Source of the DNA: Haliclystus octoradiatus
Taxonomy: Eukaryota; Cnidaria; Staurozoa; Stauromedusae; Haliclystidae
Assembly (NCBI GenBank): GCA_916610825.1
Contig: OU744447.1
Coordinates: forward strand, 19,003,563-19,067,562
DNA length: 64,000 nucleotides
Direction: 5' to 3'
Part shown: positions 1 to 10,875 of the stretch, one piece after another
Numbering within the stretch: the first letter of the stretch is position 1
Layout of the letters: each line of letters starts with the position of its first letter
Notes under the pieces: generated by a model
The model's input: only the letters and a program-made list of their open reading frames with translations
Told to the model about the DNA's origin: nothing
Database searches by the model: none
Program-made: the position numbers and the translations under genes

Positions 1-918
1 AACTACGATCAGTCTACGTACAGTCTACGTGCAGATTAGAGCCCAGTCTTCCTCTGAACTGCATACAGTCTACGTGTAGACTAGACCCAAATATACCTAC
101 AGTCTGCATACGGTCTACGTGCAGACTAAAGCCCAGTCTTCCAGTGAACTGCATACAGTCCACGTGTAGACTAGACCAAAAACTTTCCAACAGTCTGCAT
201 AAAATCTACGTGTAGACTAGAGCCCTGTCTTCCTAAGATCTGTATATAGTCTGCGTGCAGACTAGACCCCAAACTACCATCAGTCTACTTACAGTCTACG
301 TGCAGATTAGAGCCCAGTCTTCCTATGAGCTGCATACAGTCTACGTGTCGACTAAACCCAAAAATACCAACAGTCTGCATACAGTCTACGTGCAGACTAG
401 GGCCCAGTCTCCCCTTTAACAGCATAAAGTCTACAAGTAGACTAGACCCAAAAACACGTACATTCTCCATACAGTCTAGGTGCATACTAGAGCCCAGTCT
501 TCCCATGATTTGCACACAGTCTACATGTAGATTAGACCAAAAACTTCCAAAAAGTCTGCATAAAATCTACGTGCAGACTAGAGCCCTGTGTTCCTAAGGT
601 CTGCATATAGTCTTCGTGCAGACTAGATCCCAAACTACCATCAGTCTACGTACAGTCTAGGTGCAGATTAGAGCCCAGTATTCCTCTGAACTGCATACAG
701 TCTACGTGTCGACTAAACCCAAAAATACCAACAGTCTGCATACAGTCTTCGTGAAGACTAGAGCCCAGTCTCCCCTTTAACAGCATACAGGCTACAAGTA
801 GACTAGACCCAAAAATACTTACAGTCTGCATGCAGTCTAGGTGCAGACTAGAGCCCAGTCTTCCCATGAACTGCATACAGTCTACGTGTAGACTAGACCC
901 AAAAATACCGTCTGCATT
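1..918 (+). repeat. U24 unit, right-hand part (cut by window edge)
   Basis: Base 1 corresponds to base 8518, and the segment follows 8518-9435 to the end, finishing in the 41-bp monomer at 878-918. It is the last 918 bp of a 1,078-bp unit whose left part lies outside the window. Confidence 0.88.
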
Positions 919-1637
919 CTGTCTATGTGCAGACTAGAGCGCAGTCTTCCTACGGTCTGCGTACAGTCTACATGCAGACTAGACATCAAACTATCACCAG
1001 TATACGTACATTCTACCTGCAGACTAGAGCACAGTCTTTCTACGATCTGCATACAGTCTACATGCAGACTAGACCCCAAACTACCATCAATCTACGTACA
1101 GTCTACATGCAGACTAGAGGCCAGTCTTCCTACGGTATGCATACAGTCTATGTGCAGACTAAACCCCAAACTATCACCATTCTACGTACCGTGTACGTCC
1201 AGACTAGAGCCCAGTCTTCCTCTGAACTGCATACAGTCTACGCTCAGACTAGACCCAAAAATACCTACAGTCTGTTTACCGTCTACGTGCAGACAAGAGC
1301 CCAGTCTCCCCTTTAACAGCATACAGTCTACGTGTAGACTAAACCAAAAAATACCTACCGTCTGTATACAGTCTACGTGCAGACAAGAGCCCAGTCTCCC
1401 CTTTAACAGCATACAGTCTACGTGTAGACTAGACCCAAAAATAAGTACAGTCTGCATACAGTCTAGGTGCAGACTAGAGCCCAGTCTTCCAATGAACTGC
1501 ATACAGTCTACGTGTAGACTAGACGTAAACTTCCAAACAGTCTTTAAAAAATCTACGTGCAGACTAGAGCCCAGTCTTCCCATGAACTGCATAAAGTCTA
1601 CGTGTAGACTAGACCAAAAATACCAACAGTCTGCATA
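919..1637 (+). repeat. 16-monomer block, U32-like head cut short
   Basis: 719 bp. The first 15 monomers follow the start of U32 (compare 9436 onward), including the GTAAACTTCC monomer. The block then stops in a 44-bp type B monomer (1594-1637) that has lost one base. M1 here begins CTGTCT instead of CAGTCT. Confidence 0.82.
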
Positions 1638-2128
1638 CAGTCTATGTGCAGACTAGAGCGCAGTCTTCCTACGGTCTGCGTACGGTCTACATGCAGACTA
1701 GACCTCAAACTTTCACCACTATACGTACATTCTACCTGCAGACTAGAGCACAGCCTTTCTACGATCTGCATACAGTCTACATGCAGACTAGACCCCAAAC
1801 TATCACAAGTCTACGTACCGTGTACGTGCAGACTAGAGCCCAGTCTTCCTTTGAACTGCTTACAGTCTACGTGTAGAATGGACCAAAAAATACCAAGAGT
1901 CTGCATACAGTCTACGTGTAGACTAGACCCAAAATTACCAACAGTCTTCATACAGGCTACGTACAGACAAGGGCCCAGTCTCCCCTTTAACAGCATACAG
2001 GCTACAAGTAGACTAGACCCAAAAATACGTACAGTCTGCATGCAGTCTAGGTGCAGACTAGAGCCCAGTCTTCCCATGAACTGCATACAGTCTACGTGTA
2101 GACTAGACCCAAAAATACCGTCTGCATT
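1638..2128 (+). repeat. 11-monomer chimeric block (U27 head, U24 tail)
   Basis: 491 bp. It starts like U27 (monomers M1-M3, then M6-M10, including the CAGGCTACGTACAG monomer). It then switches to the tail shared by U24 units and ends in the 41-bp monomer at 2088-2128. It reads as a recombinant between two unit classes, seen only here. Confidence 0.75.
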
Positions 2129-3114
2129 CAGTCTATGTGCAGACTAGAGCGCAGTCTTCCTACGGTCTGCGTACAGTCTACATGCAGACTAGACATCAAA
2201 CTATCACCAGTATACGTACATTCTACCTGCAGACTAGAGCACAGTCTTTCTACGATCTGCATACAGTCTACATGCAGACTAGACCCCAAACTACCATCAA
2301 TCTACGTACAGTCTACATGCAGACTAGAGGCCAGTCTTCCTACGGTATGCATACAGTCTATGTGCAGACTAAACCCCAAACTATCACCATTCTACGTACC
2401 GTGTACGTGCAGACTAGAGCCCAGTCTTCCTCTGAACTGCATACAGTCTACGCTTAGACTAGACCCAAAAATACCTACAGTCTGTATACCGTCTACGTGC
2501 AGACAAGAGCCCAGTCTCCCCTTTAACAGCATACAGTCTACGTGTAGACTAGACCAAAAAATACCTACCGTCTGTATACAGTCTACGTGCAGACAAGAGC
2601 CCAGTCTCCCCTTTAACAGCATACAGTCTACGTGTAGACTAGACCCAAAAATACGTACAGTCTGCATACAGTCTAGGTGCAGACTAGAGCCCAGTCTTCC
2701 CATGAACTGCATACAGTCTACGTGTAGACTAGACGTAAACTTCCAAACAGTCTTTAAATAATCTACGTGCAGACTAGAGGCCTGTCTTCCTAAGGTCTGC
2801 ATATAGTCTGCGTGCAGACTAGACCCCAAACTACCATCAGTCTACGTACAGTGTACGTGCAGATTAGAGCCCAGTCTTCCTCTGAACTGCATACAGTCTA
2901 CGCTTAGACTAGACCCAAAAATACCTACAGTCTGCATACAGTCTTCGTGAAGACTAGAGCCCAGTCTCCCCTTTAACAGCATACAGGCTACAAGTAGACT
3001 AGACCCAAAAATACTTACAGTCTGCATGCAGTCTAGGTGCAGACTAGAGCCCAGTCTTCCCATGAACTGCATACAGTCTACGTGTAGACTAGACCCAAAA
3101 ATACCATCTGCATT
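2129..3114 (+). repeat. U22 unit, copy 1
   Basis: 986 bp, that is 22 monomers with the last one 41 bp. Copies 2 and 3 start at 17944 and 51635. The closing 41-bp monomer reads ATACCATCTGCATT, a one-base variant found only at the ends of the three U22 units. Confidence 0.88.
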
Positions 3115-5385
3115 CAGTCTATGTGCAGACTAGAGCGCAGTCTTCCTACGGTCTGCGTACAGTCTACATGCAGACTAGACATCAAACTATCACCAGTATA
3201 CCTACATTCTACCTGCAAACTAGAGCACAGTCTTTCTACGATCTGCATACAGTCTACATGCAGACTAGACCCCAAACTACCATCAATCTACGTACAGTCT
3301 ACATGCAGACTAGAGGCCAGTCTTCCTACGGTATGCATACAGTCTATGTGCAGACTAAACCCCAAACTATCACCATTCTACGTACCGTGTACGTGCAGAC
3401 TAGAGCCCAGTCTTCCTCTGAACTGCATACAGTCTACGCTTAGACTAGACCCAAAAATACCTACCGTCTGTATACAGTCTACGTGCAGACTAGAGCCCAG
3501 TCTTCCCATGAACTGCATACAGTCTACGTGTAGATTAGACCCAAAACTTCCCAACAGTCTGCATAAAATCTACGTGCAGATTAGAGCCCTGTCTTCCTAA
3601 GGTCTGCATATAGTCTGTGTGCAGACTAGACCCCAAACTACCATCAGTCTACGTACATTTTATCTGCAGACTAGACCACAGTCTTCCTACGATCTGCATA
3701 CAGTCTACATGCAGACTAAACCCCAAACTACCATCAATCTACGTACAGTCTACGTGCATACTAGAGGCCAGTCTTCGTACGGTCTGAATACAGTCTACGT
3801 GCAGACTAGAGTCCAGTCTTCCCATGAACTGCATACAGTCTACGTGTCGACTAAACCCAAAAATACCAACAGTCTGCATACAGTCTACGTGCAGACTAGA
3901 GCCCAGTCTCCCCTTTAACAACATAAAGTCTACAAGTAGATTAGACCCAAAAATACCTACAGTCTCCATAGAATCTAGGTGCAGACTAGACCCCAGTCTT
4001 CCCATGATTTGCATACAGTCTACATGTAGATTAGACCAAAAATTTCCCAAAAGTCTGCATAAAATCTACGTGCAGACTAGAGCCCTGTGTTCCTAAGGTA
4101 TGCATATAGTCTGCGTGCAGACTAGATCCCAAACTACCATCAGTCTACGTACATTCTATCTGCAGACTAGACCACAGTCTTCCTACGGTATGCATACAGT
4201 CTATGTGCAGACTAGACCCCAACTATCACCAGTCTACGTAAAGTATACGTGAAGACTAGAGCCTAGTGTTCCCCCAAACGTCATACAGTCTACGTGTAGA
4301 CTAGAGCCCGGTCTCCCCTTTAACTGCATACAGTCTACGTGTAGACTAGACCCAAAATACCAACAGTCTGCATGCAGTCTACGTGCAGACTAGAGCCCAG
4401 TCTCTCCTTTAACTGCATACAGTCTACGTGTAGACTAGACCCAAAAATACCTACAGTCTGCATACGGCCTACGTGCAGACTATAGCCCAGTCTTCCCATG
4501 AACTGCATACATTCCATTTGTAGACTAGACCCAAAATACCAATTGTCTGCATACAGTCTATGTGCAGACTAGAGCCCAGTCTTCCTACGGTCTGCATATA
4601 GTCTACGTGCAGAGTAGACTCCAAACTATCACCAGCATACGTACAATTTACATGCAGACTAGAGCACAGTCTTCCTACGGTCTGCATACAGTCTACGTGC
4701 AGACTAAACCCCAAACTACTATCAGTCTACGTACAGTATACGTGCAGACTAGCGGCCAGTCTTCCTACGGTATGCATATAGTCTGAGTGCAGACTAGACC
4801 CCAAACTACCATCAGTCTATGTACAGTCTACGTGCAGATTAGAGCCCAGTCTTCCTCTGAACTGCATACAGTCTACGTGTAGACTAAACCCAAAAATACC
4901 TACAGTCTGCATACAGTCTATTACAGACTAGAGCCCAGTCTTCCCATGAACTGCATACAGTCTACGTGTAGACTAGACCCAAAACTTCCCAACAGTCTGC
5001 ATAAAATCTACCTGCAGACTAGAGCCCAAACTACCATCAGTCTACGTACAGTCTTCCTCTGAACTGCATGCAGTCTACGTGTCGAATAGACCAAAAAATA
5101 CCAACAGTCTGCATACAGTCTACGTACAGACTAGAGCCCAGTCTCCCATTTAACAGCATACAGTCTACAAGTAGACTAGACCCAAAAATACCTACAGTCT
5201 GCATACAGTCTAGGTGCAGACTAGAGCCCAGTCTTCCCATGAACTGCATACAGTCCACGTGTAGACTAGACCCAAAAATACCTACAGTCTGCATACCGTC
5301 TACGTGCAGACTAGAGACCAGTCTTCCCATGAACTGCATACAGTCTACGTGTAGACTAGACACAAAAATACCAACAGTCTGCATA
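3115..5385 (+). repeat. L block, 2,271 bp, with half monomer
   Basis: This block begins with a U32-like head, then carries a monomer set seen only in L blocks: CATTTTATCTGCAG, CCCAACTATCACC (44 bp), a monomer starting CAGTCTATTACAG (44 bp) and the 22-bp half monomer at 5049-5070. Compared with the copy at 18930 it holds 180 extra bp (four monomers) near 3.32-3.50 kb. Confidence 0.85.
5049..5070 (+). repeat. 22-bp half monomer, copy 1
   Basis: CAGTCTTCCTCTGAACTGCATG is the right part of a type A monomer following directly after ACGTA. Exactly 23 bp are missing, from the first CAGTCT (monomer positions 1-6) to the second (24-29). Other copies: 20684-20705, 31548-31569, 54691-54712, 55929-55950, 57389-57410, 63444-63465. 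Confidence 0.92.
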
Positions 5386-6014
5386 CAGTCTATGTGCAGA
5401 CTAGAGCGCAGTCTTCCTACGATCTGCGTACAGTCTACATGCAGACTAAAAGTCAAACTATCACCAGTATACGTACATTCTGCCTGAAGACTAGAGCACA
5501 GTCTTTCTACGATCTGCATACAGTCTACATGCAGACTAGTCACAAACTACCATCAATCTACGTACAGTCTACGTGCAGACTGGAGGCCCTTCTTCCTACG
5601 GTATGCATACAGTCTATGTGCAGACTAGACCCCAAACTATCACCAGTCTACGTACCGTGTACGTACAGACTAGAGCCAAGTCTTCCTCTGAACTACATAC
5701 ATTCTACGTGTCGACTAAACCCAAAAATACCAACAGTCTGCATACAGTCTACGTGCAGAGTAGGGCCCAGTCTCCCCTTTTACAGCATACAGTCTACAAG
5801 TAGACTAGACCCCAAACTACCATCAGTCTACGTATAGTCTTCGTGCAGACTAGAGCCCATTCTTCCTCTGAACTGCATACAGTCTACGTGTTGACTAGAC
5901 CCAAAATTACCTACAGTCTGCATACAGTCTAGGTGCAGACTAGAGCCCAGTCTTCCAATGAACTGCATACAGTCTACGTGTAGACTAGACCCAAAAACAC
6001 CAACAGTCTGCATA
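5386..6014 (+). repeat. S14 unit, copy 1
   Basis: 629 bp, 14 monomers. Diagnostic monomers carry AAAAGTCAAAC and ACTAGTCACAAAC. Other copies start at 21021, 31885 and 57726, and a cut copy at 63781. The tail differs between copies: here and at 31885 the L-type tail continues, while at 21,447 the sequence switches to a U27 tail without changing total length. Confidence 0.85.
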
Positions 6015-7231
6015 CAGTCTATGTGCAGACTAGAGCGCAGTCTTCCTACGGTTTGCGTACAGTCTACATGCAGACTAGACCTCAAACTATCACCAGTATA
6101 CGTACATTCTACCTGCAGACTAGAGCACAGCCATTCTACGATCTGCATACAGTCTACAGGCAGACTAGACCAAAAACTACCATAAATCTACGTACAGTCT
6201 ACGTGCAGACTAGAGGCCAGTCTTCCTACGGTATGCATACAGTGTATGTGCAGACTAGACCCCAAACTGTCACAAGTCTACGTACCGTGTACGTGCAGAC
6301 TAGAGCCCAGTCTTCCTTTGAACTGCTTACAGTCTACGTGTAGACTAGACCAAAAAATACCAATGGTCTGCATACAGTCTACGTGTAGACTAGACCCAAA
6401 ACTACCAACAGTCTTCATACAGGCTACGTACAGACAAGGGCCCAGTCTCCCCTTTAACAGCATACAGTCTACCTGTAGACTAGACCCAAAAATACCTACC
6501 GTCTGTATACAGTCTACGTGCAGACAAGAGCCCAGTCTCCCCTTTAACAGCATACAGTCTACGTGTAGACTAGACCCAAAAATACCTACAGTCTGCATAC
6601 GGTCTAGGTAAAGGACTAGAGCCCAGTCTCCCCTTTAACAGCATACAATCTACAAGTAGACTAGACCCAAAAATACCTACAGTCTGCATACAGTCTACGT
6701 GCAGACTAGAGCCTGGTCTTCCCATGAACTGCATACAGTCTACGTGTAGACTAGACCAAAAACTTTCCAACAGTCTGCATAAAATCTACGTGCAGACTAG
6801 AGCCCTGTCTTCCTAAGATCTTCATATAGTCTGCGTGCAGACTAGACCCCAAACTTCCATCAGTCTACGTACAGTCTACGTGCAGATTAGAGCCCAGTCT
6901 TCCTTTGAACTGCATACAGTCTACGTGTCGACTAAAACCAAAACTACCAACAGTCTGCATACAGTCTTCGTGCAAACTAGAGCCCAGTCTCCCCTTTAAC
7001 AGCATACAATCTACAAGTAGACCAGACCCAAAAATAACTACAGTCTGCATACAGTCTAGGTGCAGACTAGAGTCCAGTCTTCCTCTGAACTGCATACGGT
7101 CTACGTGTTGACTAGACCCAAAATTACCTACAGTCTGCATACAGTCTAGGTGCAGACTAGAGCCCAGTCTTTCAATGAACTGCATACAGTCTACGTGTAG
7201 ACTAGAACCAAAAATACCAACAGTCTGCATA
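6015..7231 (+). repeat. U27 unit, 1,217 bp
   Basis: Full set of 27 monomers. One base longer than the 1,216-bp standard because of a local change at about 6607-6616, where GTAAAGGACTAG replaces GTGCAGACTAG. It matches 32514-33729 closely. Confidence 0.88.
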
Positions 7232-8357
7232 CAGTCTATGTGCAGACTAGAGCGCAGTCTTCCTACGGTCTGCGTACAGTCTACATGCAGACTAGACCTC
7301 AAACTATCACCAGTATACGTACATTCTACCTGCAGACTAGATCACAGCCATTCTACGATCTGCATACAGTCTACAGGCAGACTAGACCAAAAACTACCAT
7401 AAATCTACGTACAGTCTACGTGCAGACTAGAGGCCAGTCTTCCTACGGTATGCATACAGTGTATGTGCAGACTAGACCCCAAACTGTCACAAGTCTACGT
7501 ACCGTGTACGTGCAGACTAGAGCCCAGTTTTCCTTTGAACTGCTTACAGTCTACGTGTAGACTGGACCAAAAAATACCAATGGTCTGCATACAGTCTACG
7601 TGTAGACTAGACCCAAAATTACCAACAGTCTTCATACAGGCTACGTACAGACAAGGGCCCAGTCTCCCCTTTAACAGCATACAGTCTACCTGTAGACTAG
7701 ACCCAAAAATACCTACCGTCTGTATACAGTCTACGTGCAGACAAGAGCCCAGTCTCCCCTTTAACAGCATACAGTCTACGTGTAGACTAGACCCAAAAAT
7801 ACCTACAGTCTGCATACAGTCTAGGTGCAGACTAGAGCCCAGTCTCCCCTTTAACAGCATACAATCTACAAGTAGACTAGACCCAAAAATTCCTACAGTC
7901 TGCATACAGTCTACGTGCAGACTAGAGCCTGGTCTTCCCATGAACTGCATACAGTCTACGTGTAGACTAGACCAAAAACTTCCCAACAGTCTGCATAAAA
8001 TCTACGTGCAGACTAGAGCCCTGTCTTCCTAAGATTTTCATATAGTCTGCGTGCAGACTAGACCCCAAACTACCATCAGTCTACGTACAGTTTACGTGCA
8101 GATTAGAGCCCAGTCTTCCTTTGAACTGCATACAGTCTACGTGTCGACTAAACCCAAAACTACCAACAGTTTGCATACAGTCTTCGTGCAGACTAGAGCC
8201 CAGTCTCCCCTTTAACAGCATACAATCTACAAGTAGACTAGACCCAAAAATACCTACAATCTGCATACAGTCTAGGTGCAGACTAGAGCCCAGTCTTCCC
8301 ATGAATTGCATACATTCTACGTGTAGACTAGACCCAAAAATACCAACAGTCTGCATA
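7232..8357 (+). repeat. U25 unit, copy 1
   Basis: 1,126 bp. It has the same order as U27 but M24 and M26 are fused into one monomer (TTCCCATGAATTGCATA ending), so two monomers are missing. Copies at 21650 and 38767 share this fusion, so they descend from one deletion event. Confidence 0.88.
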
Positions 8358-9435
8358 CAGTCTATGTGCAGACTAGAGCGCAGTCTTCCTACGCTCTGCG
8401 TACAGTCTACATGCAGACTAGACCTCAAACTATCACCAGTATACGTACATTCTACCTGCAGACTAGAGCACAGTCTTTCTACGATCTGCATACAGTCTAC
8501 ATGCAGACTAGACCCCAAACTACGATCAGTCTACGTACAGTCTACGTGCAGATTAGAGCCCAGTCTTCCTCTGAACTGCATACAGTCTACGTGTAGACTA
8601 GACCCAAATATACCTACAGTCTGCATACCGTCTACGTGCAGACTAAACCCCAGTCTTCCAGTGAACTGCATACAGTCTACGTGTAGACTAGACCAAAAAC
8701 TTTCCAACAGTCTGCATAAAATCTACGTGTAGACTAGAGCCCTGTCTTCCTAAGATGTGTATATAATCTGCGTGCAGACTAGACCCCAAACTACCATCAG
8801 TCTACTTACAGTCTACGTGCAGATTAGAGCCCAGTGTTCCTCTGAGCTGCATACAGTCTACGTGTCGACTAAACCCAAAAATACCAACAGTCTGCATACA
8901 GTCTACGTGCAGACTAGGGCCCAGTCTCCCCTTTAACAGCATAAAGTCTACAAGTAGACTAGACCCAAAAATACGTACAGTCTCCATACAGTCTAGGTGC
9001 ATACTAGAGCCCAGTCTTCCCATGATTTGCATACAGTCTACATGTAGATTAGACCAAAATCTTCCCAAAAGTCTGCATAAAATCTACGTGCAGACTAGAG
9101 CCCTGTGTTCCTAAGGTCTGCATATAGTCTTCGTGCAGACTAGATCCCAAACTACCATCAGTCTACGTACAGTCTACGTGCAGATTAGAGCCCAGTATTC
9201 CTCTGAACTGCATACAGTCTACGTGTCGACTAAACCCAAAAATACCAACAGTCTGCATACAGTCTTCGTGAAGACTAGAGCCCAGTCTCCTCTTTAACAG
9301 CATACAGCCTACAAGTAGACTAGACCCAAAAATACCTACAGTCTGCATGCAGTCTAGGTGCAGACTACCGCCCAGTCTTCCCATGAACTGCATACAGTCT
9401 ACGTGTAGACTAGACCCAAAAATACCGTCTGCATT
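8358..9435 (+). repeat. U24 unit, copy 1
   Basis: 1,078 bp: 24 monomers including two of 46 bp and a final 41-bp one (9395-9435). Other full copies start at 16866, 22776, 39893 and 50557. It is always followed by U32, U22 or a derivative of them, never by U27. Confidence 0.88.
9395..9435 (+). repeat. 41-bp monomer (example of 16)
   Basis: A type B monomer lacking four bases before GTCTGCATT. It always sits directly before an M1. Copies start at 878, 2088, 3074, 9395, 12810, 15384, 17903, 18889, 29393, 40931, 41557, 44973, 47547, 49075, 51594 and 52580. None precedes a standard U27, U25 or U18 unit. Confidence 0.9.
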
Positions 9436-10875
9436 CAGTCTATGTGCAGACTAGAGCGCAGTCTTCCTACGGTCTGCGTACAGTCTACATGCAGACTAGA
9501 CATCAAACTATCACCAGTATACGTACATTCTACCTGCAGACTAGAGCACAGTCTTTCTACGATCTGCATACAGTCTACATGCAGACTAGACCCCAAACTA
9601 CCATCAATCTACGTACAGTCTACATGCAGACTAGAGGCCAGCCTTCCTACGGTATGCATACAGTCTATGTGCAGACTAAACCCCAAACTATCACCATTCT
9701 ACGTACCGTGTACGTGCAGACTACTGCCCAGTCTTCCTCTGAACTGCATACAGTCTACGCTTAGACTAGACCCAAAAATACCTACAGTCTGTATACCGTC
9801 TACGTGCAGACAAGAGCCCAATCTCCCCTTTAACAGCATACAGTCTACGTGTAGACTAGACCAAAAAATACCTACCGTCTGTATACAGTCTACGTGCAGA
9901 CAAGAGCCCAGTTTCCCCTTTAACAGCATACAGTCTACGTGTAGACTAGACCCAAAAATACGTACAGTCTGCATACAGTCTAGTGCAGACTAGAGCCCAG
10001 TCTTCCCTTGAACTGCATACAGTCTACGTGTAGACTAGACGTAAACTTCCAAACAGTCTTTAAAAAATCTACGTGCAGACTAGAGGCCTGTCTTCCTAAG
10101 GTCTGCATATAGTCTGCGTGCAGACTAGACCCCAAACTACCATCAGTCTACGTACAGTGTACGTGCAGATTAGAGCCCAGTCTTCCTCTGAACTGCATAC
10201 AGTCTACGCTTAGACTAGACCCAAAAATACCAACAGTCTGCATACAGTCTACGTGCAGACTAGAGCCCAGTCTTCCCATGAACTGCATACAGTCTACGTG
10301 TAGACTAGACCAAAAACTTCCCAACAGTCTGCATAAAATCTACGTGCAGACTAGAGCCCTGTCTTCCTAAGATCTGCATATAGTCTGCGTGCAGACTAGA
10401 CCCCAAACTACCATCAGTCTACGTACAGTCTACGTGCAGATTAGAGCCCAGTCTTCCTTTGAACTGCATACAGTCTACGTGTCGACTAAACCCCAAAATA
10501 CCAACAGTCTGCATACAGTCTACGTGCAGAGTAGAGCCCAGTCTCCCCTTCAACAGCATACAGTCTACAAGTAGACTAGACCCCAAACTACCATCAGTCT
10601 ACGTGAAGTCTACGTGCAGATTAGAGCCCAGTCTTCCTCTGAACTGCATACAGTCTACGTGTCGACTAAACTCAAAACTACCAACAGTCTGCATACAGTC
10701 TTCGTGCAGACTAGAGCCCAGTCTCCCCTTTAACAGCATACAATCTACAAGTAGACTAGACCCAAAAATACCTACAGTCTGCATACAGTCTAGGTGCAGA
10801 CTAGAGCCCAGTCTTCCCATGAACTGCATACAGTCTACGTGTAGACTAGACCCAAAAATTCCAACAGTCTGCATA
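9436..10875 (+). repeat. U32 unit, 1,440 bp (one-base deletion form)
   Basis: 32 monomers; the standard length is 1,441 bp (32 x 45 plus one 46-bp monomer). This copy has lost one G in monomer 13, at 9983 (CAGTCTAGTGCAG instead of CAGTCTAGGTGCAG). The copy at 23854 has the same loss; those at 15425, 41598 and 49116 do not. Confidence 0.9.

Noticed and set aside
889-905. A5 tracts of type B monomers as phased bent DNA
   Set aside because: They recur about every 90 bp, which is not a whole number of 10.5-bp turns, and one tract per 90 bp is too sparse to add up to curvature.
5253-5258. CACGTG (E-box or G-box) in CAGTCCACGTG monomers
   Set aside because: It arises by a single change from the repeat consensus TACGTG and recurs only with its L-block monomer. 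There is no gene nearby to regulate.
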